In this document: positions 1 through 6,879 of the stretch, one piece after another
How the letters are laid out: each line of letters opens with the position of its first letter
Numbering within the stretch: the first letter of the stretch is position 1
Assembly (NCBI GenBank): GCA_007126415.1
Contig: SLBH01000274.1
Coordinates: forward strand, 1-9,359
Reading direction: 5' to 3'
DNA: 9,359 nt
From: Spirochaetales bacterium
GTDB taxonomy: Bacteria; Spirochaetota; Spirochaetia; DSM-27196; SLAA01
Notes under the pieces: model-generated
Database searches by the model: none
Seen by the model: only the letters and a program-made list of their open reading frames with translations
What the model was told of the DNA's origin: nothing
Program-made: the position numbers and the translations under genes

Positions 1-266
1 AGACCGAGATTGAGCTCGAGTCCTTCGAGGATCAAGACGCGGATGTTGAAGAGCTTTCGCAGACAAGCCAAGGCCTCGCCCAAGAGTCCGCACCCGATCG
101 CAGTGACGAGATCCCGGGTGATCTGCGCGAGGAGATACGTTCGGTTCTTCACTACATGGATCAGCTTCTCGAGGCGTTGCCGGAGGATAAGATTCAGGAG
201 TTTGCGGAGTCGGAGCACTTTGAGGTCTATAAGCGGCTATTTGAAGAGTTGGGGCTTGAACAGTAA
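1..266 (+). CDS. 3' end of an acidic hypothetical protein (5' truncated by window edge)
   Basis: An open frame enters from the left edge, with its first full codon at base 3, and stops with TAA at 264-266. About 87 C-terminal residues are visible. The first half is very acidic and rich in E, D, Q and S, so it is probably disordered. The last 45 residues look like an amphipathic helical module; near the end they read YMDQLLEALPEDKIQEF and then YKRLFEELGLEQ, with regular Leu/acidic spacing. I see no membrane segment or catalytic motif and do not recognise the family. The stop overlaps the next start (TAATG), so it is probably co-transcribed and translationally coupled with the GAF-like gene. 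Coding is supported by codon use matching the downstream genes and by the intact frame. The helical tail could be a protein-interaction module, but that is a guess. Confidence 0.75.
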   Translation, partial: TEIELESFEDQDADVEELSQTSQGLAQESAPDRSDEIPGDLREEIRSVLHYMDQLLEALPEDKIQEFAESEHFEVYKRLFEELGLEQ

Positions 267-1335
267 TGGGTCTCTATAATCGGGTTCTATCAACCACGCG
301 TAAAAGTCGAACCGAGGCGGTGTTCGCAGAACACGATTCAAACGGTTCACCGTTTGACGCCCCGAGTTCAGACGATCTCGGTAAAAAAAAAAGCACCTTG
401 AGCGCGCTCTCGAGCAGCCGGGTGCCTCGGAGTTAACTCCCCATCACGATCTTAAGCAACTGATTCACGCTGTACAGGAGTCTGCACGCGGTATCGAGAC
501 GCCGTTTGCGTTATTTGACGCAGTCGATCGAGCCGTCGGCATTCGCAGCGGCGCCCTCTTGCTTCCGGATCACACAGACTCGGTGTTTGCGCCGTGGGTT
601 AGCCGCGGTATCGGACCCACCACGGAGCACCGCTTGCGGCCTCCGTTCGAACTGTTCGGCGCCAACGCGGTTGAAGGCATTATAGACCCGCAACTCCTCG
701 CCCCTTACGTATCGTTGCACGCCCGCGACGCGCTCGAGGATGCCGTGGTGACTCCGCTTATCTACGACGAAACCGTTCACGGAGTTCTCGTGGTGCTCGA
801 ATCCCCGTACAGCGCATCGGACCGCGAAAAACTCGAGCTCATGCTCGCCTCGGTGGCCGACCGCTGCGCGATACTACTGATGCGAACACGGAGTAACCTG
901 TTCGCTTCCATGAAACAGGTAATCCTTCTCGACGACGATAAGTTCTTCGAGGCCGGTGAGCATCTCCTTGAGCAAGCGACGGCGGCACAAATGGTTCTTA
1001 ACTGCGTGATGCTCGAGTACCGGCACGCGACCGAAGCGCTATGCAATCGGTATCCGGAGCTTAACGAGCGCCGCGCATCCAAGGACATTGAGGCGGTTCT
1101 TACCGCGATGTTCGCGGGATTGGCGGCCCTAACCTGTCGTCCCGGCGACCGAGTCGCCGCGCTGATGCTGCAGAACCGTTCAATAGACCGTGAACTGCTG
1201 CAACGGCAGGTAGCGGCACAGATGGATAAGCTCTTTCCGTCTCTGGAAGACCGCGACGCAATCGAGATCAGCACCTTCACGAACGAGCTCGGCGGCGAGC
1301 AATTTCTTACTCGACTCCGTCAAGAACTCTCGTAA
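266..1335 (+). CDS. GAF-domain-like protein, reading frame interrupted at an A10 tract
   Basis: The ATG at 266 overlaps the preceding stop. From it, frame 2 encodes a short leader (MGLYNRVLSTTRKSRTEAVF...) and would stop at 434-436 after 56 residues. The body of the protein lies in frame 1 from 385 to 1335. That frame has no ATG, GTG or TTG before TTG 559, and a start there would cut into the first beta strand of the domain (SGALLLPD). The frames join if the A tract at 383-392 is read as eleven As or with a -1 slip, giving about 356 residues. Residues about 60-185 have a GAF-like layout: a helix, then SGALLLPD, then PLIYDETVHGVLVVLESP, then a helix SDREKLELMLASVADRCAILL. The C-terminal half is helical. 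I see no ligand-binding signature. The position directly before two Maf genes suggests an accessory or regulatory role in the same pathway. Alternatives are a phase-variable gene, a decaying gene, or a homopolymer error in the assembly. Confidence 0.72.
383..392 (+). repeat. Ten-base adenine homopolymer at the frame junction of the GAF-like gene
   Basis: Ten consecutive A residues followed by G lie inside coding sequence of roughly 60 % GC; I saw no other A run of this length in the window. The upstream frame reads GGT AAA AAA AAA AGC. The downstream frame reads AAA AAA AAG CAC. A single-base gain, polymerase slippage adding one A, or a -1 ribosomal slip on A-AAA-AAA would all give the same Lys-rich junction and fuse the two frames. 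Runs of this kind are known sites of transcriptional slippage, programmed frameshifting and phase variation. They are also a frequent source of sequencing error. Confidence 0.9.
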
Positions 1336-2969
1336 TGGTTCAAATCGAGCCGAGCAAAACCGGTGAGCCAACCGTACGCCTCGGGCGACGAAGCCTGGTT
1401 TCGCGCTACGCACCGCGGCGTGAAGCCGAACGCTTCATCGGCGAGCGCCTCACCGGAACCTCACCGGGCACGGTAGTAATACTCGGCGAGGTGCTCGGGT
1501 ACCTGAGTTCAGCGCTGCACGATGCCTACCCAGGCGCGAGCGTCGTCGCGGTGTACCTGAGCTCAGAAACCGTCTCGCACCGCGTCGACAACACCTCGCT
1601 TCAACAGCACGCAATCTGGCATCCCGAGCATCAGCTGCCGTTCAACCGCTTCCTCGAGGCCGAGTTGTCCGAGCACCAGATAGATCGCCTCGAGGTGCTC
1701 GAGTGGCAACCCGCTACCGAGGCCTTCCCCGAACTCGCCGAGCGGTTGCGCGGAACCATTCGAGCGGTGGTACGGAGACTGACCGCCGGAGTAGTGACGG
1801 CAGCCTATTTCGGGCCACGCTGGTTCCGAAACGCCTTTTTCAATTATCTCTCGATAGAACGCTACGCACACCTACGAGTTCCGCGCGGCGCCACGATCGC
1901 GATCGCGGCCTCGGGGCCGTCGCTCGAGCGGTATCTCCCGGAGCTCGCTGCGTATCAAGGTCGTCTCGTACTCGGCGCGCTACCGTCGGCGGTTTCGGCG
2001 CTGGTACAGGCCGGGATACGTCCCGAGTTCGTTGTACACACCGACGGAGGTGAGTACGCGGCCGAACACCTCGCGCCGCTACGTGGGCACGACGTCCCGA
2101 TCGTGATGCCGTGGATCGCCGGGCGCGGAATACACCGTCTCGGGTTACCGGTTGCCCCGTTTTCACAAGGGGGCATCGTTGAGCACACCGTGTGCGAGTT
2201 GAACGACCGGCCGGTTCCGGCTGTGCCGGCGAACGGCACGGTGGCGGGTTCGGCGCTCGAGCTCGCGCTGTTGTTTCGCCCGCAAGCGATAGTGTTCATT
2301 GGCCTCGACCTCTGCACCGAAGACCTGGCGCTGCACGTCAGACCGCACGCCTTCGAACATTACTACCAGCGAGGCGTGACCCGTCTGCGGCCGTACCTCA
2401 CAACGCAGTTCACGGTTGCGGAGCCGTTGTCACGCGTCGGCCGCCGCGCGCGCCGCTCGAGCGCGCTCGAGACCTACGCCGATTGGTTCTCAGGTCGACT
2501 ACAGACCTGCGCTACACCGGTGTATCGCGTGCCCCGCTCAGCCACCGTCTTATCCGGCTTCACCGCGGAGTTCGAGAGCCTCACCGAGCTACCGACGCTA
2601 CCGACGCTTTCGACGCACAGCGGCATGGTCGAATCCGTCGGAGCGGACAGGGCCACAATCATCCCTGCCCCGGGCTCGCGGGAGCGCACGCGACGTGTCC
2701 GTACAGCGTTGCAATCGCTGCACCACTCGCTATCCGAGCTACCGCGCGCTGCGGTCTCGCTCGCAGGCCGCCGCGTTGCACGCATTGAGGAGCTCGAGGC
2801 GAGCCCCGCGCGCCGGGCGCTACAACTCGCGCACTATCTCGATCCTCACGCTGTGAACCGTGTTTTGGGGTCAAACCGCGAGAGCGTTGCCGAGTATGAA
2901 CCGGAGCTACGAGCCTTGCTCGCGGATACCGAAGACCACCTAAAACGCGTTGAACGGCGGATACGATGA
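1335..2969 (+). CDS. DUF115/Maf-type protein, first of a tandem pair (divergent copy)
   Basis: This 544-residue protein is probably cytoplasmic; no signal peptide or membrane segment is visible. It has the two-part layout of motility accessory factor (Maf) proteins. Residues about 15-80 form a Rossmann-like N-terminal part (SRYAPRREAERFI, then VVILGEVLGYLSSAL). Residues about 160-330 form the DUF115/MptE-like core: SGPSL at 193-197, PEFVVHTD at 230-237, NGTVAGSALELALL at 300-313 and IGLDL at 322-326. The rest is mainly helical. Maf proteins of flagellated bacteria attach nonulosonic acids to flagellin. The copy is divergent from its neighbour: the glycine loop is GEVLGYL instead of GLGLGYH, and the acidic residue expected after the second strand is missing (VYLSSET). 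It may therefore be an accessory partner. The start at ATG 1335 is set by the TAATG overlap with the previous stop; there is no clear Shine-Dalgarno site, so coupling is likely. Archaeal MptE pterin kinase is less likely given the length. Confidence 0.85.
   Translation: MVQIEPSKTGEPTVRLGRRSLVSRYAPRREAERFIGERLTGTSPGTVVILGEVLGYLSSALHDAYPGASVVAVYLSSETVSHRVDNTSLQQHAIWHPEHQLPFNRFLEAELSEHQIDRLEVLEWQPATEAFPELAERLRGTIRAVVRRLTAGVVTAAYFGPRWFRNAFFNYLSIERYAHLRVPRGATIAIAASGPSLERYLPELAAYQGRLVLGALPSAVSALVQAGIRPEFVVHTDGGEYAAEHLAPLRGHDVPIVMPWIAGRGIHRLGLPVAPFSQGGIVEHTVCELNDRPVPAVPANGTVAGSALELALLFRPQAIVFIGLDLCTEDLALHVRPHAFEHYYQRGVTRLRPYLTTQFTVAEPLSRVGRRARRSSALETYADWFSGRLQTCATPVYRVPRSATVLSGFTAEFESLTELPTLPTLSTHSGMVESVGADRATIIPAPGSRERTRRVRTALQSLHHSLSELPRAAVSLAGRRVARIEELEASPARRALQLAHYLDPHAVNRVLGSNRESVAEYEPELRALLADTEDHLKRVERRIR
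2589..2615 (+). repeat. Short in-frame 9-bp tandem repeat (LPT/LPT/LST)
   Basis: Three 9-base units, ctaccgacg, ctaccgacg and ctttcgacg, run in frame and encode LPT LPT LST inside the first Maf-type protein. They lie after the DUF115 core in a segment that looks like a flexible connector to the helical C-terminal part. Two units are identical and the third differs at two bases. It is probably a local slippage duplication in a linker with no function of its own. Confidence 0.7.
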
Positions 2970-4780
2970 GCGCTAATGGTAAGCCAGGACAGACGCCCCG
3001 GAACTCAACCGCCGCGCTGCAGGCCAATCTGAGAGCGTTGCGAGGTTACGACCACAACGCCTCGGCGGCGAGCGCGGTCGCGCATGCAACCGCGCTCGAG
3101 ACGGTGAGGCCGGAGAGTTCCAAGACGGCACTCCCGGTAGCGGTCGCCGTCGGCGCGTCCGGTGAGATAACGCTGCACTCGCGCTACGATCCGGTGCGCG
3201 AGGCCGACCGCGCCGTTGAGTCACTTGGAGACGGCGGCTTCTTCGTAGTGTTGGGGCTCGGCTTAGGGTACCACCTCGAAGCGCTTTCGCGTGCACGATC
3301 TCCCGACCAGGTGCTGATACTCGAGTCCGATGCGCGCCTGGCTCGCTCGTTGTGCGCGATGCGAGACTTCAGCGCATCACTCGCCGATCAACGGGTGCAT
3401 ATCCGGATAGCGCCGCAGCCCGATGAGATCGAAACCCTTATTCGTGATCGTTACGTTCCTGCCGTTCACGGTGGGATGGAGTTACTGGTACTACAAGGCG
3501 CTCGGCGGCTCAGCCCACAATGGTATGACTCGGTTTCACGCGTCCTGCGACAGGCAACCGAGGCCGCGCTCGCTGAGTATCATACGCAGCGCAAGCTCGG
3601 ACGGCGATGGTTCATGAACATGCTCGTAAACCTTCGCAGCGCGCAGACCCACGACAGTGAAGAGTTCGTGAACCTCCGCGCACGGCTCCCTCGTGAGCGC
3701 AAGACTCTCATACTGGCCGCCGGGCCGTCGCTACGCGCCGAACTGCCCCGGCTTCGGGAGACGCGTGGAGAGTACTCGGTCGTAGCGACCGACAGCACAC
3801 TACCGGTGCTCTCAGCCGTCGGTCTCGAGCCCGATATCGTTGTTTCGATCGATTGCCAGCAAGCCGGGTATCACCACCTGCTCGACGCTTCGCCCGGAGA
3901 GACCGTCAGCGTGCTCGATCTTGCCTCACCCCCGTTGTTGCTGCGCAGCTTTCGTCGACGCGTCATGGTTTCAGGCGCCCACCCGCTCGCGCGCTATCTC
4001 GCGACGCGGCTCGAGTGGCCACCTCACCTAGACCTCAGCGGCGGTTCGGTTACTTACGCCGCGCTCGCGCTCGCGTTGGAACTCGGCATTGAGGAGATCG
4101 AGTTACTCGGAGCCGATTTCGGTTATCCGGCGAGGCACCCGTACTGTGTCGAGACGTATCTCGACCGCTACTTTCGCACCCGCGTCACACGCACCGCGCC
4201 TCTCGAACACCTGCACCTCGAGTTTGTTTTCAACGAGCCGGGACTCGCTCGTGATCATGAAGCCGGAGGCGAAAGGTATACCGCGCCGCGGATGCGTCGC
4301 TACCGGGAAGCGGTCTCACGGCTGGCGGCTCGCTACGGTAGAACGCTCGTAGCCGACGAACGGGCTCCGGGCCGTTACCGAGTTGTCAGCCGAACATCGG
4401 CGCCCGGATCGTTCGCACCGAGCGAGCGCTTTCACCGTGGGCCGGGCGCCGCATCGTCCGAACGCGCCGGCACGGTTCTCCGTGAGTATCGTGACGCCCT
4501 TGAACGGCTGCGACCGAGTGAACCGTATCACAAGTTTGTAGCCGAGTTGTCGCCGCCGGAGCGCGAGCTGTGGTCAACGCTGCTGCCGCTACTTCCGGCC
4601 TTTTTCCGCGAGCAAGACCGCCGCGGTCTCACCGGTGCCGAACGCGCGTTACGCTGGGCGCTCGGCCGGCTCAACCTCGTGCTCGAACGTGATCCCGGCG
4701 TAGCCGACGATGGTGTCGCCGCCGACGAGGTCGAAACTGGTGTAATGACCGATAAGTCGCGCGGCGCCGGCTCCGAGTAA
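2966..4780 (+). CDS. DUF115/Maf-type protein, second of a tandem pair (canonical motifs)
   Basis: This 604-residue protein has the classic Maf/DUF115 order. After a variable N-terminus come HSRYDPVREADRAV (71-84), the Rossmann-like glycine loop GLGLGYH (97-103) and the acidic strand end LILESD (117-122). The DUF115 core follows: AGPSL (252-256), PDIVVSID (289-296), GGSVTYAALALALELG (359-374) and GADFGYP (382-388), then a helical C-terminal part. In characterised Maf proteins the core has a glycosyltransferase-like fold and modifies flagellin Ser/Thr with CMP-activated nonulosonic acids; that activity here is inferred from the family. The ATG at 2966 overlaps the previous stop (ATGA), so translation is coupled. 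The last ~43 codons (4652-4780) are antisense to the end of the Memo gene. The C-terminal tail after about residue 575 is low in structure and rich in D, A, V and G, as expected of a frame running past an older end into a neighbour. No nonulosonate biosynthesis genes are in the window, so the sugar donor is unknown. Confidence 0.9.
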   Translation: MSANGKPGQTPRNSTAALQANLRALRGYDHNASAASAVAHATALETVRPESSKTALPVAVAVGASGEITLHSRYDPVREADRAVESLGDGGFFVVLGLGLGYHLEALSRARSPDQVLILESDARLARSLCAMRDFSASLADQRVHIRIAPQPDEIETLIRDRYVPAVHGGMELLVLQGARRLSPQWYDSVSRVLRQATEAALAEYHTQRKLGRRWFMNMLVNLRSAQTHDSEEFVNLRARLPRERKTLILAAGPSLRAELPRLRETRGEYSVVATDSTLPVLSAVGLEPDIVVSIDCQQAGYHHLLDASPGETVSVLDLASPPLLLRSFRRRVMVSGAHPLARYLATRLEWPPHLDLSGGSVTYAALALALELGIEEIELLGADFGYPARHPYCVETYLDRYFRTRVTRTAPLEHLHLEFVFNEPGLARDHEAGGERYTAPRMRRYREAVSRLAARYGRTLVADERAPGRYRVVSRTSAPGSFAPSERFHRGPGAASSERAGTVLREYRDALERLRPSEPYHKFVAELSPPERELWSTLLPLLPAFFREQDRRGLTGAERALRWALGRLNLVLERDPGVADDGVAADEVETGVMTDKSRGAGSE

Positions 4781-5518
4781 CCGCGCGAACTGCGCCGCGC
4801 ACGCGCCGGCTCCCATCGAGCAAGCCGCACGATACCGCAACGCATCGTCGATCGCGAGCCGTGGCTCGAGGCTCAGCAGAGGATCGATCGCTCGCCGGTC
4901 GTTCTCCAACTTCACCCAGTCTATAGCCTCGGAGGCCGGTCCGTGGGACGTGAATCCGAAGCTCGGCCCATAATGAGTGAGATCGGTAGAACCTACAACG
5001 GATAGACCGCCGTCACGGTCACGCTCGATCTCGGCGAGCACCTCCGCGAGCTCAATCGCCTGTTCATCCGGTGGGGCGCGCAGATACAGCACCTCGGCGC
5101 GAGGGAAGATCTGCTTTACAAGCGGGAGTTGCACCTCAACGCTGTTGTCGGGATCACGGTCGTCGCGGCACTCGAGACGTCTGCGAACCTCGGCACGTAA
5201 CTCGGTCGCGGCCGAGAGCGTTCCGAGCGGCGTCTCGAAGCGGTCCTCGGGGGCAACCAGCACCGGATCGCCTGGGCGCAGGTGACCGCCGACCACCACA
5301 ACGCATTGGAGGTCGGGGCTCAGCGCCCTCAACGTAGCGTACGCAAGTGCGCCTGAGAACACCCACCCTGCGTGCGGAACCACCACCGCACGGGCGGCGC
5401 CACCTTGCTCGAACTGCTTGGCGCGGCTCTCGAACTCCTCGACGGCTTCGAGTACTCCTTCACGCGTGCGAGGATACCACCCTGCGGGAAGTTTTCGCGA
5501 TCTTATTTCTCCCATCAT
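4649..5518 (-). CDS. amrB: Memo-family protein (AmmeMemoRadiSam system protein B)
   Basis: This 289-residue soluble protein carries the Memo-family landmarks. These are VVPHAGWVFSG (His49), VVVGGHL (His79), APEDRFETPLGTL (89-101), DNSVEVQLPL (124-133), GSTDLTHYGPSFGF (Asp179, His182), Cys233 in AACSMGAGA, and the terminal strand GDTIVGYAGITF (267-278). His49, His79 and Cys233 match the metal-ligand positions known from human MEMO1. Two places depart from common bacterial members: the usual GPxH is shortened to GGH, and the usual EHS before the VEVQLP strand is DNS. Family members form a conserved trio with AmrA (AMMECR1) and a radical SAM protein. Neither partner is in this window, and the biochemical role remains unsettled. 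The start is ATG 5518, followed at once by a second ATG. No Shine-Dalgarno site precedes them, and a TATAAT lies only 9 nt upstream, so the transcript may be nearly leaderless. The 3' end overlaps the second Maf gene by 132 bp tail to tail; the conserved fold itself reaches into the overlap. Confidence 0.92.
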   Translation of the reverse strand: MMGEIRSRKLPAGWYPRTREGVLEAVEEFESRAKQFEQGGAARAVVVPHAGWVFSGALAYATLRALSPDLQCVVVVGGHLRPGDPVLVAPEDRFETPLGTLSAATELRAEVRRRLECRDDRDPDNSVEVQLPLVKQIFPRAEVLYLRAPPDEQAIELAEVLAEIERDRDGGLSVVGSTDLTHYGPSFGFTSHGPASEAIDWVKLENDRRAIDPLLSLEPRLAIDDALRYRAACSMGAGACAAQFARLLGAGAARLIGHYTSFDLVGGDTIVGYAGITFEHEVEPAERPA

Positions 5519-5602
5519 ATTAATGGAATTATAACATCGAGCGATATCTGCCGATACTAGAAGCGTTGATTGGAGCGCGAACCTACACCCATAATGGAGC
5601 TT
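5519..5602. promoter_or_regulatory. Short AT-rich divergent promoter region
   Basis: This is the only intergenic gap of any size, lying between the divergent Memo gene and the GGDEF-like membrane protein gene. Its left part (5513-5535) is clearly AT-rich against a GC-rich background. On the minus strand a perfect TATAAT occupies 5533-5528, but the -35 region at 16-18 bp spacing is weak. Transcription starting about 7 nt downstream would begin almost at the Memo ATG. On the plus strand GATACT at 5553-5558 is a possible -10, with only a poor -35 (TTATAA near 5529). The regulatory role is inferred from gene orientation and composition; I see no operator-like palindrome. Confidence 0.45.
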
Positions 5603-6877
5603 ATGAATAAATCGATACCTGCGGCATTCACGGCCCTGACGGTAATCTTCCTGGTCGGCCTCGCGTTAACGTTCGTGTTTCGCATAGAGCACCGTAGGGC
5701 CGAGAACCTATCGGCACGCGAGGGCGAGTTCCGCACCCTGGTGGCCACACTTGGTGAGGCCTACCGTGACGGCGCGGCTCCGGCCTCCAGCTCCACCCGC
5801 GAACTGGTCGCGCCGCACCTAGAAGAGGCACGAGGACCGCGGGTGTTCACGGTATACAGCTATGACGACGGACTCGAGTATCTCTGGACGTACTCACCGG
5901 CGTATATCCGCACCGGTTCGAGGTCCAATGTTGCGGTCCCCGGGCTTCCGAGCTTCTCGTACAACGATCTAACCGAGGGGCAGGTCTCACGCTCTATACA
6001 AGGGGCAGAAGACGAGACCTGGATCGTGGAGGCGATTTACCCGTTGTTGCTCGGCTCCGATTTCTTCGTCCCGCTGCGCGACTCGCTGATCGCGCTGCTT
6101 GCGTTCGCCGCTTTCACGCTGCTGGTGGCGTTGGCCTCGGCACGGCGGAACGCGCACGCAGCCCACGGCGAAGGCCGCGCCGACGATGGGGCGGGCGTTG
6201 CGCTCGATCTCGACGCACACAAGCCCGCTCAACCCGAGCGCGCCCCACGAGACGATATTGACTGGGGAGACCAAGACTGGGCAGATGATCCGCAACCCGG
6301 CCCCGCGCTCGAAGAGTTCGATCTCGATCTCGATCTCGACGACAGTCTCGAGCAGCCGTCCACCGACGGTGAAACGCGTGTGCCCGATCCGCCGGCGCTC
6401 GAGAGCGAAGGACAGGACCACGATGAGGAAGCCGGCGAGCGCACGAGCCTCGCACGCCGAGTTGGACGGGCGATCGAGCGCGCAGCAGCGGAGGATGAAA
6501 ACCTTGCTCTTGCGGTCCTGCAGTACCCGGAGCATGCCGAGATCGAGCTCGAGGAGCTCGAGCGGGCCGTTGCAAGCACAGCCGAGGCGGAGGTTATCGA
6601 CCTAATGGACAAGCGGTTTGCGGTTCTCCTCCCTCGTCACGACCCCGCAAGCGCGCTTGAGCGCTTCAAACGCTTGCAGACCGAGCGCGCCGCCGAGCAA
6701 GAGCTCCCGACGCCGAGCGTAGGCCTTTCGGTACGAAACGGTCGCCTCATCTCCGGAGACCGCTTGATCAACGAGGCTCGAGTTGCGTTGCAACGAGCCG
6801 AACGCGAGCCGCAGCGGATCATGGCGTTCTCGGCCGACCCTAATCGATTTCGCGAGTATATCGTTCGGAAACGGTGA
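5603..6877 (+). CDS. Two-segment membrane protein with a degenerate GGDEF-like C-terminal domain
   Basis: The protein has 424 residues from ATG 5603. In-frame alternatives are ATG 5594 and TTG 5570, adding 3 or 11 residues. I prefer 5603 because GGAG (5596-5599) lies just before it and the membrane segment then begins near the N-terminus. Order: membrane segment about 7-26, an extracytoplasmic region about 27-158 (sensor-like, unassigned), second membrane segment about 161-179, an acidic linker about 195-280 with DLDLDLDD, then residues about 282-405. This last part follows the GGDEF fold in outline: LALAVLQY strand, FAVLLP strand, PTPSVGLS strand, the helix LINEARVALQRAERE, and the end strand RIMAFS. 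Where GGDEF should stand, before FAVLLP, the sequence is LMDKRF (334-339), so diguanylate cyclase activity is not expected. A nucleotide-sensing or structural role is possible. It converges on DUF4340 with 2 nt between stop codons. Family name not recognised; the fold assignment is by eye. Confidence 0.8.
   Translation: MNKSIPAAFTALTVIFLVGLALTFVFRIEHRRAENLSAREGEFRTLVATLGEAYRDGAAPASSSTRELVAPHLEEARGPRVFTVYSYDDGLEYLWTYSPAYIRTGSRSNVAVPGLPSFSYNDLTEGQVSRSIQGAEDETWIVEAIYPLLLGSDFFVPLRDSLIALLAFAAFTLLVALASARRNAHAAHGEGRADDGAGVALDLDAHKPAQPERAPRDDIDWGDQDWADDPQPGPALEEFDLDLDLDDSLEQPSTDGETRVPDPPALESEGQDHDEEAGERTSLARRVGRAIERAAAEDENLALAVLQYPEHAEIELEELERAVASTAEAEVIDLMDKRFAVLLPRHDPASALERFKRLQTERAAEQELPTPSVGLSVRNGRLISGDRLINEARVALQRAEREPQRIMAFSADPNRFREYIVRKR
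6317..6340 (+). repeat. Hexanucleotide tandem repeat (about four ctcgat units)
   Basis: Four near-identical 6-base units (ttcgat, ctcgat, ctcgat, ctcgac) lie in frame within the membrane protein gene and encode the alternating FDLDLDLD of its acidic cytoplasmic linker. The period of 6 means that gain or loss of a unit changes the linker by two residues without breaking the frame. It is a likely slippage-prone length-variable site. Confidence 0.75.
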
Positions 6878-6879
6878 GC

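Noticed and set aside
777..1280. 167-residue minus-strand frame opposite the GAF-like gene
   Set aside because: Ser/Arg-rich composition typical of an antisense shadow; the plus-strand frame has domain structure and overlap coupling to its neighbour.
559..1335. A separate GAF-like gene starting at TTG 559
   Set aside because: That start would remove the first helix and cut into the first strand (SGALLLPD), while the same frame stays open and coding-like back to 385.
1335..4780. DUF115 proteins as archaeal-type MptE pterin diphosphokinases
   Set aside because: They are far longer than MptE and carry the extra N-terminal Rossmann-like part and helical C-terminus typical of bacterial Maf proteins.
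4761..4815. Two copies of a gcgccggctcc sequence near the Maf stop, considered as a terminator or attachment site
   Set aside because: Both copies lie in the Memo coding frame and encode Gly/Ala-rich helix segments; they are direct repeats, not inverted, and no T tract follows.
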